Part shown: in pieces, positions 15,439 through 24,241 of the stretch
Numbering within the stretch: the stretch's first letter is position 1
How the letters are laid out: each line of letters starts with the position of its first letter
Notes under the pieces: model-generated
The model's database searches: none
Told to the model about the DNA's origin: nothing
Seen by the model: the letters and a program-made list of their open reading frames with translations, nothing else
Program-made: the position numbers and the translations under genes
Source of the DNA: Bacteroidales bacterium
GTDB taxonomy: Bacteria > Bacteroidota > Bacteroidia > Bacteroidales > UBA932
Assembly: GCA_024401855.1 (NCBI GenBank)
Contig: JAKSKH010000008.1
Coordinates: forward strand, 1-64,000
Direction of reading: 5' to 3'
DNA: 64,000 nt

Positions 15439-16650
15439 ATGTACGAAAGACAGCATCTTCAGATATTGAAATCCCGAATTACAGAGCCAAGAAGGGCTAT
15501 TCAGGTAATAATGGGACCTCGCCAGGTCGGGAAATCCACTTTGATAGATCAGTTCACTGAAAAGGCCGACGTGCCCTGCAGTCTTTTCAGTGCCGATGGC
15601 GTTGGGAAGAATAACACCGAATGGATATCCGAGAAATGGCATGAGGCCCGCACGCTGATGATACTGAACAAGGAACCGGAAAGGATTCTCATCATAGATG
15701 AAATCCAGAAAATTTCGCTTTGGAGCGAAGTTGTCAAGAAAGAATGGGACCGGGACACGCGGGACAAAAGGAATCTCAAGGTCATCCTGCTTGGTTCCTC
15801 AAGGCTACTAATCCAGAAAGGGCTGGAAGAGACACTTGCAGGGCGCTTTGAAACCATAAAGATGGGATATTGGGAATGGCCAGAGATGCATGATGCATTC
15901 GGTTTAACTATGGAAGAGTTCGTCTATTTCGGTGGCTTCCCCGGTCTGGCCCCGTATATCGGTGATGAGGAACGGTGGCGTGACATGATGGAAGATTCAA
16001 TCATTAACCCCATTCTTACAAGGGATATCCTTGAAATAGAGGAAATCCGCAACCCGGCACTTTTGCGCCAGGTCTTTGAAGTCGCCTCCATATACTCGGC
16101 ACATGAATTGTCCATGACAAAGATGCAGGGCGTCATAAACAGTGGTACTGTTCCAACCATAGGCTCTTACCTCAAAATCCTTGATGAAACGATGCTCGTA
16201 AAACCGATGCTCAAGTATGAACCTTCTGCAGTCGGGACAAGGAATTCCGTGCCCAAGTTACAGACATACAACAACGCTTTCAAAAACCGTTGGAACGAGC
16301 ACTCTTTCAAAGAGGCTATGACTAACAGGACCGAATGGGGCCGTCAGGTTGAATCTGCCATCGGTGCGTTCCTTCTTGGACGATCCGTTACAGACAAGTT
16401 TGACGTCATGTACTGGCGAAACGACAAGAAGAAGGAATGTGATTACGTCCTCAAAAAAGGTGAACGGCTGATAGCCATAGAAGCAAAAAGCGGATCTGCA
16501 AGGAACGACAGCGGATATCAGGAATTCAAAGACAAATACAAGGGCAGCATAGTTCATTCATTCATCGCTGGTCCGGAAGGACTGCCGCTTGAAGATTTCT
16601 TCAGGCTAAATTTCAAGGAACTTTTCAAACAGACTGAAAAAATCTCTTGA
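15439..16650 (+). CDS. AAA-type ATPase with DUF4143 domain
   Basis: A 403-residue protein from ATG 15439. The P-loop MGPRQVGKSTL is at about 26-36, the Walker B-like RILIIDEIQK at about 84-93, and LLGSSRLLIQKGLEETLAGRF at about 117-137 is family-typical. The C-terminal DUF4143 part ends with a DUxx nuclease-like strand pattern (VESAIGAFLLG, CDYVLKKGERLIAIEAKSG), which resembles a restriction-endonuclease-like core. These ATPases are very common in Bacteroidales and spread like mobile genes; their job is unknown, with roles in stress or defence proposed. It sits between copies of a 35-base repeat amid gene debris, which suggests acquisition by insertion. Confidence 0.9.
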   Translation: MYERQHLQILKSRITEPRRAIQVIMGPRQVGKSTLIDQFTEKADVPCSLFSADGVGKNNTEWISEKWHEARTLMILNKEPERILIIDEIQKISLWSEVVKKEWDRDTRDKRNLKVILLGSSRLLIQKGLEETLAGRFETIKMGYWEWPEMHDAFGLTMEEFVYFGGFPGLAPYIGDEERWRDMMEDSIINPILTRDILEIEEIRNPALLRQVFEVASIYSAHELSMTKMQGVINSGTVPTIGSYLKILDETMLVKPMLKYEPSAVGTRNSVPKLQTYNNAFKNRWNEHSFKEAMTNRTEWGRQVESAIGAFLLGRSVTDKFDVMYWRNDKKKECDYVLKKGERLIAIEAKSGSARNDSGYQEFKDKYKGSIVHSFIAGPEGLPLEDFFRLNFKELFKQTEKIS

Positions 16651-16704
16651 CGACAGACTACCATTGCGGTGCCATAAGTCAACGGCTATCTGACGGATAC
16701 CTGT

Positions 16705-16739
16705 CTCGCGGCTCAAGACGCTTATAAGGCAGCCTTGGA
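16705..16739 (+). repeat. Direct repeat copy 2
   Basis: Matches 15299-15333 with three silent third-position differences. It is preceded in frame by NGYLTDTC (from about 16681) and continues LDPYLRTTCN, so the copies diverge on both sides. It flanks the DUF4143 ATPase gene on the right. The 16651-17099 interval has no intact gene: it holds this repeat and the fragment at 16747-16959. Confidence 0.75.
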
Positions 16740-16746
16740 CCCTTAT

Positions 16747-16959
16747 TTACGCACTACTTGTAATATTTATCCACGGATGTTTGGCATTGAGCCGAAAAAC
16801 GGTGGTTTTTGGACAGGTTACTTCCATACACTTCTTTCTTGCCTTGTCAGTGAGGGCAATGTGGGGTTTCATAGTGTCATTGTCCGCATGCCCGAAATTT
16901 ATATCTTCTGAAAGGGGCTGTATAGAGAGGAATTTCCATGCTGGTAATATAACTCTCAA
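16747..16959 (-). pseudogene. Possible tyrosine recombinase C-terminal remnant
   Basis: A 70-residue minus-strand frame contains INFGHADNDTMKPHIALTDKARK, which recalls the tyrosine integrase end (GHxxxxTxxxYxxxTDKxxK) with histidine where the catalytic tyrosine would be. No other integrase motif is present. It lies beside the repeats around the ATPase gene, a place where an element could have inserted. The resemblance is short, and the fragment could be chance. Confidence 0.35.
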
Positions 16960-17099
16960 ATAAAATGCATAAATTTGTCTGTAGCCAATATCTCCTTCAG
17001 GCAGAGAAGGTCTGCTTGCGTTATGAGGCAGAAGATTTCGGGAAGAACACCTATTCCGGCATTTGACTTTGAATCAAAATTAAGACTAAACACCGTAAT

Positions 17100-18599
17100 A
17101 TGAAATTAATAAGAATGTCATTCATTGCCGCCATTGCGATGCTGGTGGCTTCATGTGGGGATAACAAGAGTAGAGAAGAGAGCGTTGCCCAGTTCCGCTT
17201 TCACGACGGAAGTTTCCGCATCGCCCAATTGACAGACATGCATTACGGATGCACTGAGACCGAAAAGCTGGATCTCATCAGAGATATGGTGGAAAAGACC
17301 GTCAAGAACGAACATCCCGATATCTTCGTGCTTACTGGCGATATCGTCACCGGCCGCGATGATGCTCACCAGGGGTGGCTCAACATGATCGATATCTTTG
17401 ACGGAACCGGAGTTCCCTGGGCCGTCGTGCTCGGCAACCATGATGCCGAGGCTAATGACGACGTCAATGGCGACACCATCTTCTCATACCTTTCCAAAGC
17501 CAGGAACATAGTCAACGTTCGAGGCGCCGCAAAGGTGTTCGGCCATGGCAACAAGGCTCTTACTGTCCTCCACGCCGATAATGATTCTGTAGCGGCAGTC
17601 ATATATTGTATCGACTCCAACGACTATCCTGTCACAGAAGATCTTAGACGCGTCTCATATTATGATGTGATCCATGATGACCAGATACAGTGGTACATTG
17701 ACGAGAGCAACAGATTCAAGGCTATGAACGGAGGAGTGCCTGTGCCTTCTGTAGCCTTCTATCATATCTGTGTTCCTGAGATCCTTGAAGTGGCACGCGA
17801 TCCGAACCACAATGGAAAATACGAGGAACGCTGCTGCCCTGCCGACGTCAACGTGGGCTTCTTTGGCAAGACCCGCATTCAGGGCGACATGATAGGTATG
17901 TTCGTAGGACATGACCATACCAACGACTTCATCGGCATGTATCAGGACATCGCCCTCGGTTACGGGCGCCAGTCGGGTGTTGAGGACGAAAACGACACCA
18001 AGGCTCCGATGGGAGTGCGCATAGTGGAGCTGAAAGAAGGCAAGCGCGAGTTTGACACCTGGGTCTACACAGCCAAAGGAGGTGAAGAGGACAAGTGGTA
18101 CTATCCTTCCGGCCTGTCATCGTCATACGAAAAAAACATGCTGCCCGCGCAGAACGTTGAGGTCTGTGGAAACGGTGTCAGATATGTCTATTACCAGAAT
18201 GATACCGGCAAGTGTCTCGACAGCGTATATGACATCTGCAAGCCTTCGAACAAGGTGGAGGAAGGAGTGACCGGAAAGATCGATCTCAGCAAGGCTGGCA
18301 GAGAAGATTTCTATGGCTTTGACTTTGACACATATGTAAATATCCCTGAGAGCGGAGCATGGAAGGTGACACTGTCTTCCGATGACGGAAGCATGCTTTA
18401 CCTCGACGGCAAGCTTTTCCTCGACAATGACGGAAGCCACGCCGAGGAGGCGATATTCCACTATGTGGGCCTCGAGAAGGGTCTGCACCATCTGCAGGTC
18501 AAGTACCTCGAGAATAATGAAGGGAACAAAGTGACGGTCAAGCTCCTGGGCAAGAACACCCCCGAAATGGAGATTCCTGCCGAGTGGCTGTTCATGTAG
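17100..18599 (+). CDS. Lipoprotein metallophosphoesterase with C-terminal PA14-like module
   Basis: A 499-residue protein with lipobox LVASC (Cys19). The calcineurin-like phosphoesterase core has all motifs: TDMHYG (D46, H48), GDIVTG (D81), GNHD (N113, H114) and GHDH at about 269-272, giving a two-metal site. Residues about 390-499 are a PA14-like sandwich (SSDDGSMLYLDGKLFL, LEKGLHHLQVKYLE), a carbohydrate-binding module. It probably acts outside the inner membrane on a phosphorylated or phosphodiester-bearing glycan, but the substrate is inferred. The same kind of PA14 end is found on the DUF4838 protein at 31504-33738. It stands alone in its orientation. Confidence 0.85.
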   Translation: MKLIRMSFIAAIAMLVASCGDNKSREESVAQFRFHDGSFRIAQLTDMHYGCTETEKLDLIRDMVEKTVKNEHPDIFVLTGDIVTGRDDAHQGWLNMIDIFDGTGVPWAVVLGNHDAEANDDVNGDTIFSYLSKARNIVNVRGAAKVFGHGNKALTVLHADNDSVAAVIYCIDSNDYPVTEDLRRVSYYDVIHDDQIQWYIDESNRFKAMNGGVPVPSVAFYHICVPEILEVARDPNHNGKYEERCCPADVNVGFFGKTRIQGDMIGMFVGHDHTNDFIGMYQDIALGYGRQSGVEDENDTKAPMGVRIVELKEGKREFDTWVYTAKGGEEDKWYYPSGLSSSYEKNMLPAQNVEVCGNGVRYVYYQNDTGKCLDSVYDICKPSNKVEEGVTGKIDLSKAGREDFYGFDFDTYVNIPESGAWKVTLSSDDGSMLYLDGKLFLDNDGSHAEEAIFHYVGLEKGLHHLQVKYLENNEGNKVTVKLLGKNTPEMEIPAEWLFM

Positions 18600-18701
18600 A
18601 AATCCTCACACCGGGCCTCGGGGTCGGTTGTCAAGACGTAATCTTTAGCATTCCATTATTCATGTATGTTTTTATCTGCCCCGAATGAACACCCTTATTT
18701 T

Positions 18702-19421
18702 TTAATTACTGAAAATCTCATTGACAGTCTCAGAATATTTCCTGGAAACGGGGAGTTCGCAACCTTTGATTGTCACTGAATCTTTGTCGAAGGATTCAAT
18801 ATGAGCACTGTTGACCAGATACGCTCTGTGGATGCGGATGAAACCGTCTCCAAGAATTGACTCCCACTGTGAGATTGGAGTTTTGTTGCGGTAGTGCCTG
18901 CCATCCGTCGCGACCACTGTAGTTACGGTATCATTAGACTCGATGAATAGAATTTCATCAGCTATCAGCGAAACCGACTTTCTCTCTGAAAGGAACGTGA
19001 CCGGCTTTCTTTCGGCAGGATATCTCTTTTCCAACCATTTATCAAAGAAATAATTGCCTACTGCAAGAGCTGAAATCATGATCGCTATAAAGACCGGATT
19101 CAACAGGAGATCCGGCAGGTCTTCCCAGGCATAAATGTTTCCAAAATCATCTCTCATCACCTGAAGAACGTAATGTGCCATCAGGAAAAGCATTATCTCA
19201 CCAAGAACGATTCCGATCGTGATAAACGCAATATCCTTGATACCGGAAGTCCTGTCCGCAAACGATACCTTCGGATAAAAATATTTGACCGCGAGCGCTC
19301 CGGGGAGAAAGAGTGTACCGAAGAACAAGGACTCGGCAAACCTGTATCGCGGGCTTGTCATCACCGCCGCCACCAGAAGGATGGCAGCGAGCCAGAACGA
19401 TATGGACAGCACTTTCCTCAT
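18702..19421 (-). CDS. Membrane-anchored LytTR transcription regulator
   Basis: A 239-residue protein. Four hydrophobic segments in the first 125 residues form a membrane domain, and a LytTR DNA-binding domain occupies about 140-238 (LFIESNDTVTTVVATDG, FIRIHRAYLVNSAHIES, LPVSRKYSETV). There is no receiver domain, so the signal is probably sensed through the membrane part or a partner. It is divergent from the small MotA/ExbB-like gene at 19573, a pairing that may be functional. The target genes are unknown; carbohydrate genes lie on both sides. Confidence 0.85.
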   Translation of the reverse strand: MRKVLSISFWLAAILLVAAVMTSPRYRFAESLFFGTLFLPGALAVKYFYPKVSFADRTSGIKDIAFITIGIVLGEIMLFLMAHYVLQVMRDDFGNIYAWEDLPDLLLNPVFIAIMISALAVGNYFFDKWLEKRYPAERKPVTFLSERKSVSLIADEILFIESNDTVTTVVATDGRHYRNKTPISQWESILGDGFIRIHRAYLVNSAHIESFDKDSVTIKGCELPVSRKYSETVNEIFSN

Positions 19422-19509
19422 TTCGAATGCTAAAATAGCTTTTATTTCAGAAAAACGCTTCCCTTCCGGAGCAATATGGGGATATAACGGACATAGATGG
19501 GGTTTCGGC

Positions 19510-19540
19510 TTGCACCAAGACCTTCATCTAATTATCTTTG
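19510..19540 (+). promoter_or_regulatory. Promoter of the small MotA/ExbB-like gene
   Basis: TTG at 19510-19512 and TATCTTTG at 19533-19540 are separated by 20 bases, matching the Bacteroidetes consensus. The predicted leader is about 26 bases. Confidence 0.65.
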
Positions 19541-19572
19541 TGTCAAGTTTAACCCATTAAATCCTTTGCTCT

Positions 19573-19917
19573 ATGTTTAGATTGTTCGTTGAAGGTGGCG
19601 TAGGTTTCATGTCCATTCTCACCATTCTGCTTGTCGCAATTTTCTTCGCTGCGTGGAAAGCTCCGAGCTGGATCAAGGAAATCGGCTCTACCGCCTGTGC
19701 TTTCGGTTTCTTCAGCTTTTTGCTTGGACTTCGTCAGATGTTCGATGCATTGCAAGAAATCGGTTGTCAGCAAGAAGCTGTCACCGGCGTGTTCGATCTG
19801 GTATCACCCGGTGTATTGTTCGGAGGATTGAAAGTCGCGATGATTCCCGTCATCTACGGCATCATCATTTATATCGTCTCCCGTATCGTCTGCATTATTC
19901 AGAAACCAAAGCTCTAA
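19573..19917 (+). CDS. Small MotA/TolQ/ExbB-like membrane protein
   Basis: A 114-residue protein with three transmembrane helices (about 10-27, 38-55, 82-105). The N-terminal FRLFVEGGVGFMSILTILLVAIF and the loop before the last helix recall short MotA/TolQ/ExbB-type proteins of Bacteroidetes, although the proton-channel core is abbreviated. It diverges from the LytTR regulator gene 151 bases away and ends 8 bases before the convergent GH110 gene. It may form a sensory or energising complex with the membrane part of the regulator; that is inference. Confidence 0.6.
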   Translation: MFRLFVEGGVGFMSILTILLVAIFFAAWKAPSWIKEIGSTACAFGFFSFLLGLRQMFDALQEIGCQQEAVTGVFDLVSPGVLFGGLKVAMIPVIYGIIIYIVSRIVCIIQKPKL

Positions 19918-19925
19918 AGTGAAAA

Positions 19926-21635
19926 TCAAATGCCCGATATAATTAAAGCGTGGCCCGTAGATACTATTTCATTGTCCTCCATGCTTACCTCAGCGGATTT
20001 TGAATCAAAAGGAGCGGTTCCGAAGGTTTCAAAGTAATTTTCTGTTATCTTTATCCCGGTATGGACAGGGTGAAGAGGGTCGATGACTTTATTGGTCGGA
20101 TCGATGAATATCACCGCCCTTTTTCTGCCATCGCAGAAGGAGCAGTCTATGAAACGGTTACCGCTGATGGTGACGTCCTTGACGGCCCCACTTTCATACC
20201 AATCCGATGCATCTCCGGAAATATAGATTGCGGACATGCCGGTCCTAATGTATTCATTGCCGGCGATGACAACTTTTCTGGGAGTCGTCACAAGCGTGCC
20301 CCTGGTACTGGTCCTTGTGAAGCGGCATCCACGGATTTCCACCTCAGGTGTCCAGGTCAGATTCTCCACGAAATCCTCTATAGGTACGATATCACCGGGC
20401 ACCTCGTCCTTGAGCGTAAGAAGCACTTCCCTGCTGTTCAAGGCCTTTACGTCTTCCACGACAGCGTATGACTTGGTCTGCAATGATGCGGAATTGACGA
20501 AAGAGATGGTGTCGCCTTTCCAGAACGCCTGCATTCCGTAGGTCTGGTGGTGCATGAAACGGAGCTTGAGTTCTTTTGGAGACGGTTTCTCATCAATCCT
20601 CAGGTATGTTCCGTGCACGTTTATAGGATCGTCATGCGCCCCGGAGAAACGGCAGTCCAGCACACGGACTTTACCGGCACAGCCGCTGAAATGCAGGAAG
20701 TCGGCGGACGATGCAAGAATCCTTCCGCTTCCCTCCCTGGGTTCGCAGTTGACGTGATCGTACGTTATATCCCTGGAAAACTGGCTTATTGCTCCGATGG
20801 CATGCATGTAATGGATGCCTACATTCCTGAAGGTCACGCCCTCGCTCTCCAGGTTCAGGATGCCGACCTCATCACGGTAGCGGTCCCTGACCGTCAGGGT
20901 GTTCCCCACGGTGAAGATATCCGTGTCCTGCACATCGAACCTGACAAGCTGAGGCTCGAGTTCGACGGCTCTGCTTTCATCAAGTATATCCCAGCAGTCT
21001 GAGCCTGTCATATATTCAGTCGAAGGGTCGAACTCTATGCAATGTGGATGTTCTGTTTTCCAACCTTCGCCGACAAGTTCCAGATGCCCTTCGTCATCGA
21101 TGCTGTACCACGAATCCGGCTTGAACCTGACAGTGACATGCCCCGGCTCTATATTCTCCACAACGAGTTCGGAACCGGCCGGGCGCACACAGTCTATATC
21201 CAGGTTCTTGAAAGTTATATTCTTGGAATGGATGGTCGAAATCATGGTCATCTTACCGTGAAATATAAGTTCGGCACCGCATCCGTCTATTGTGAGGCCA
21301 TCCTGATTCTCCACAAGTATCCCAAGTGTCTTGACCTTGGACGGGCACTCTACCTCCGAACTGGTATTGGATATGAATATCTCCCTTTTTACTGCATTCT
21401 CCGGCCAGAAATCATAGCGTCCTGGAGCAAGCTTGAGGGTATCCACCCCCGACTTCTTGCATTCCTCGAGGGCACTGCGGAAAGATGCGGTGACATCTGC
21501 CCCAGTATCAGGGACAACACCGAACTCGTTGATTGAGCGGACGGAGCCATCATTGCTGCAAGCAGACAGACATAAGAATGACAAGAATATCGGTAAAATT
21601 CCGGATGTTTTGAAAATATTTGATAATTTGTTCAT
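19926..21635 (-). CDS. Alpha-1,3-galactosidase-like lipoprotein (GH110)
   Basis: A 569-residue lipoprotein (LCLSAC, Cys26) with a right-handed beta-helix pattern throughout. It matches GH110: NEFGVVPDTGADVTASFRSAL near the start, LAPGRYDFWPENA at about 67-80, the ridge FSGAHDDPINVHGTYLRI at about 330-348, and RTSTRGTLVTTPRKVVI at about 440. GH110 enzymes cleave alpha-1,3-linked galactose, as in blood group B or linear alpha-galactosyl glycans. It is followed by nothing on its strand until the LytTR gene and preceded by the GH36 alpha-galactosidase 141 bases away, so two galactosidases work side by side. Confidence 0.88.
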   Translation of the reverse strand: MNKLSNIFKTSGILPIFLSFLCLSACSNDGSVRSINEFGVVPDTGADVTASFRSALEECKKSGVDTLKLAPGRYDFWPENAVKREIFISNTSSEVECPSKVKTLGILVENQDGLTIDGCGAELIFHGKMTMISTIHSKNITFKNLDIDCVRPAGSELVVENIEPGHVTVRFKPDSWYSIDDEGHLELVGEGWKTEHPHCIEFDPSTEYMTGSDCWDILDESRAVELEPQLVRFDVQDTDIFTVGNTLTVRDRYRDEVGILNLESEGVTFRNVGIHYMHAIGAISQFSRDITYDHVNCEPREGSGRILASSADFLHFSGCAGKVRVLDCRFSGAHDDPINVHGTYLRIDEKPSPKELKLRFMHHQTYGMQAFWKGDTISFVNSASLQTKSYAVVEDVKALNSREVLLTLKDEVPGDIVPIEDFVENLTWTPEVEIRGCRFTRTSTRGTLVTTPRKVVIAGNEYIRTGMSAIYISGDASDWYESGAVKDVTISGNRFIDCSFCDGRKRAVIFIDPTNKVIDPLHPVHTGIKITENYFETFGTAPFDSKSAEVSMEDNEIVSTGHALIISGI

Positions 21636-21776
21636 ACAAGAATATACATTAAATCATTTGTATCCTAAACGATTACGAAGTTGTGCGGGGCTTTGGGGAG
21701 AAGGCGTCCGGAGCAATGGATGACAGGCCGGTGCTTGCCGTATGCGTGGAATTCTGTCTTGGGAGAGCAATCAAGC

Positions 21777-23903
21777 TCATAACTTGACAATCTCAAACAG
21801 CTCACCGGAATACTCATCCTTCAATTCCACCCTGAAACCTTTCTTCTCGAGCTCGCGACCTGTCATACGGGCTGTTTCGGTGCCATCCGGACCACGTCTG
21901 ACAATGTAAGTGCTGTCCGGCTCCAACCCGCATACCGTAATCATTCGGGAAGTTTCCGCAGCTCCTTCGCGGAACACACCTACAAGGCCTCCGCTGCGGG
22001 TTTCAGTGTTAATGCGGCAGAATCCGTCCCAGCACCCGACCCTAGGCATACCGAATCCGGGAAGATCCTGCCGGAACGACATTATTCCATGCCTTTGTTC
22101 AAGTCCTTTGGACCAGCTTGCCCAAGCTTTGAATTCCGCACGTTCCTCAGCGCTGAGTTCCCTGGGGTCTCCAAGCATGATAGGAAGAGTTCCCATCAAG
22201 GATTTGTATGCCAGAATGTGCAACGGCTGCTGCATGCTCTGGTTTCCGATTACAAGCGATGTCGCCGGGAGTGCCGGACTGCGCACCCAACCGAGTTCCC
22301 TTACGCGCAAAGAGCCGGCAGGTGCAAACTCCTCAACATTGCAGAGCCAGTTGCCCTCGGCATGCTTGGCTATACCGTAGTCCATAAGCTGGAGTTTCCC
22401 GGCAGTCTCGAAGGTGCAGTCGATGAAGAGGTCGGGAGCCTCGGCGTGCAGTTCGTCGAACATTTTCATCGTGTTCTCGTAAATGACGTCGTAGGACTCC
22501 GCATGGTCGCGGTGGTCTCTGTGACCGGTCGCATAGCATCCGGTATGCACGGGATCATATACGTAGGCGCTGGTAACGATGGCAAGATCAAGCTTGACAT
22601 ACTCTATTCCATAAGCACGAACATTATGAAGGATGACGTTCTTTATGTAGTCGCACCATTCAGTACCCATACAGGCGCTGCAGTTGGTGCTGCTTGAGGT
22701 ATGGAGATCTGTCATATTGCCATCAGCGTCCCGGACTATCCATTCGGGATGGCTGCCTACCGTCTCGCTTTCAGAATCGAGCCTGCCGACGCTGAGCCAG
22801 ATTCCCGGCTTCATTCCAAGCTTCTTGATATGGTCGAAGACAGGCTTGAGGCCATTAGGGAACTTCTCGGTGTCGATGGACCAGTCCTTCTCGTGGCCGG
22901 AATGCCTGAGACCGGAGGAACTTCCTCCGTTATTCTGCCAGCCGTCGTCAATAATGAACTCCTCAATGCCGCACTCGGCCGCAGCATCGGCCACCTCCAT
23001 GATCTTGGCCTCATCGATATCACGGTAGAAGGGCACCCAGGTATTGTATACGAACATCGGCTTATGATCCAGCTGCTCGATGCGCACGCCCATATATTTG
23101 CGTATGTAGTCCTGAACCGTGGTGTTCACCACTCGCTGGCAGTCCCTGCCCTCGAACGGTGCCGTGAATACGGGAGCGCTTGTCCAGCTCTGTCCCGGCA
23201 CAAGCCAGCGGCGGAACGGATAGTCCTGGTCCGGCAAGGTGGTGCCGACGCTTATGCTGGAACCATCTTCAAATATAGAAGTACGCTTAAGGATGCCTGT
23301 CGTTTCGTTTCCTATGGCCAATCCGCACTGCTCACGTGTATTATATACAACCGTCAGGGGATCGTCCCAGTTGCCCCTGTACGGGCCGAGGTGCTGGAAC
23401 CGTCCGTATGACCTGTATATCTGCGAGTGAGTGCATCCGAACGCAAAGCCGAAATCCTCAACATTCACACCCTCGATGCACAAATCCCTGCTGCCGGTGT
23501 CAGTTATGCGGATTTCCTTGCGCACAAGCGGCAGGTCGTGATAGCTTGTATAGATGAGTTCGACCTCAAGGCCGCCGTCTTCGCTTTTCATGGAGATGAC
23601 AGTCTGCATCGGGCCGGAGCCGCTTCCGGCAAGCCGGCAATACCTGATTTCCTTCCAATTGCCGCTGCCGGAATACTGCCGTCCGTCCGCAAGGAACGAG
23701 AATTCACGGGAATTTTCGGTTACGAAGCCATCTTCCTTCCCGGCGAGCCCATACCAGTCAGACTGCACGTGGCCACCGTCAAGCTTGACCGAACGGATTA
23801 TCCTGCCGTTGTCAGCAACTTTGACAAGGCCCTCTTTACCATTGGCAGAACATACAATTGAAACCGCCAGAAGCAGGACGGAAATAAAGATTATCTTTTT
23901 CAT
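21777..23903 (-). CDS. Alpha-galactosidase (GH36)
   Basis: A 708-residue secreted protein (signal peptide about 1-20). An N-terminal beta-sandwich is followed by the barrel with FIIDDGWQNNGG at about 318-330 and YVKLDLAIV (nucleophile aspartate at about 437), then YGIAKHAEGNWLCN and a C-terminal sandwich. The family hydrolyses alpha-1,6- and related galactosides such as galactomannan or raffinose side chains. It is transcribed leftward toward GH110. A -7 box (23932-23939) overlapped by a long inverted repeat lies upstream, a hint of repressor control. Confidence 0.88.
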   Translation of the reverse strand: MKKIIFISVLLLAVSIVCSANGKEGLVKVADNGRIIRSVKLDGGHVQSDWYGLAGKEDGFVTENSREFSFLADGRQYSGSGNWKEIRYCRLAGSGSGPMQTVISMKSEDGGLEVELIYTSYHDLPLVRKEIRITDTGSRDLCIEGVNVEDFGFAFGCTHSQIYRSYGRFQHLGPYRGNWDDPLTVVYNTREQCGLAIGNETTGILKRTSIFEDGSSISVGTTLPDQDYPFRRWLVPGQSWTSAPVFTAPFEGRDCQRVVNTTVQDYIRKYMGVRIEQLDHKPMFVYNTWVPFYRDIDEAKIMEVADAAAECGIEEFIIDDGWQNNGGSSSGLRHSGHEKDWSIDTEKFPNGLKPVFDHIKKLGMKPGIWLSVGRLDSESETVGSHPEWIVRDADGNMTDLHTSSSTNCSACMGTEWCDYIKNVILHNVRAYGIEYVKLDLAIVTSAYVYDPVHTGCYATGHRDHRDHAESYDVIYENTMKMFDELHAEAPDLFIDCTFETAGKLQLMDYGIAKHAEGNWLCNVEEFAPAGSLRVRELGWVRSPALPATSLVIGNQSMQQPLHILAYKSLMGTLPIMLGDPRELSAEERAEFKAWASWSKGLEQRHGIMSFRQDLPGFGMPRVGCWDGFCRINTETRSGGLVGVFREGAAETSRMITVCGLEPDSTYIVRRGPDGTETARMTGRELEKKGFRVELKDEYSGELFEIVKL

Positions 23904-23931
23904 AAAACCGGGGATACGTTAATGACTTTCA

Positions 23932-23972
23932 CAAAAATAAGAAATATTCGGGGTCATCCGAATATTTCTTAT
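23932..23972 (-). promoter_or_regulatory. GH36 promoter -7 element overlapped by a 15-bp inverted repeat
   Basis: Minus-strand TATTTTTG at 23939-23932 fits the -7 consensus, with a leader of about 22 bases to ATG 23903. A perfect inverted repeat (23937-23951 and 23958-23972, 6-base loop) begins in that box and covers the spacer and -33 region. Read on the minus strand it is followed by ATTTTTG, so it could also act as a terminator for antisense transcription. The rest of 23904-24241 holds a gene fragment at 23996-24151 and no intact gene. Confidence 0.55.
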
Positions 23973-23995
23973 GTATCCTGCAGCAGTTTTTTTAT

Positions 23996-24151
23996 ATGAA
24001 GGCCATAGGCATAGACACTGTCATTACGATACGCGGCGGTTACCGGAAGTTCATTACCTTCGAGTTCAGCCACTTCATGAGCCCGCAAAGCGCATATATG
24101 CAAGCCGGATATCTCTATGACAGGTACAAAGACTACTTCAACATCTTATGA
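23996..24151 (+). pseudogene. DUF4434-type protein fragment (51 codons)
   Basis: A 51-codon frame begins MKAIGIDTVITIRGGYRKFIT, a stretch typical of the DUF4434 barrel of Bacteroidales proteins (usually MKxIGIDTVIxIR near the N-terminal third). It then continues with LYDRYKDYFNIL and stops. Nothing of the rest of the family is present, so it is likely a remnant, although it could be translated as is. It lies between GH36 and the nucleotidyltransferase gene in debris-like DNA. Confidence 0.5.
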
Positions 24152-24241
24152 CGGCGATTTTTTCATGACAGCATTCGTCCGGCATTACTTTCCCAAGAAT
24201 ATCCTTATCTTAGCGTGTTATCTTTGACCGAGAAGTGAATT

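Noticed and set aside
15299..16739. Flanking repeats of the ATPase gene as a target-site duplication
   Set aside because: The copies differ at three silent third positions and diverge on both sides, which fits related coding relics better than a transposition scar.
16781..16963. 60-residue plus-strand frame
   Set aside because: It overlaps the possible integrase end on the other strand and shows no motif of its own.
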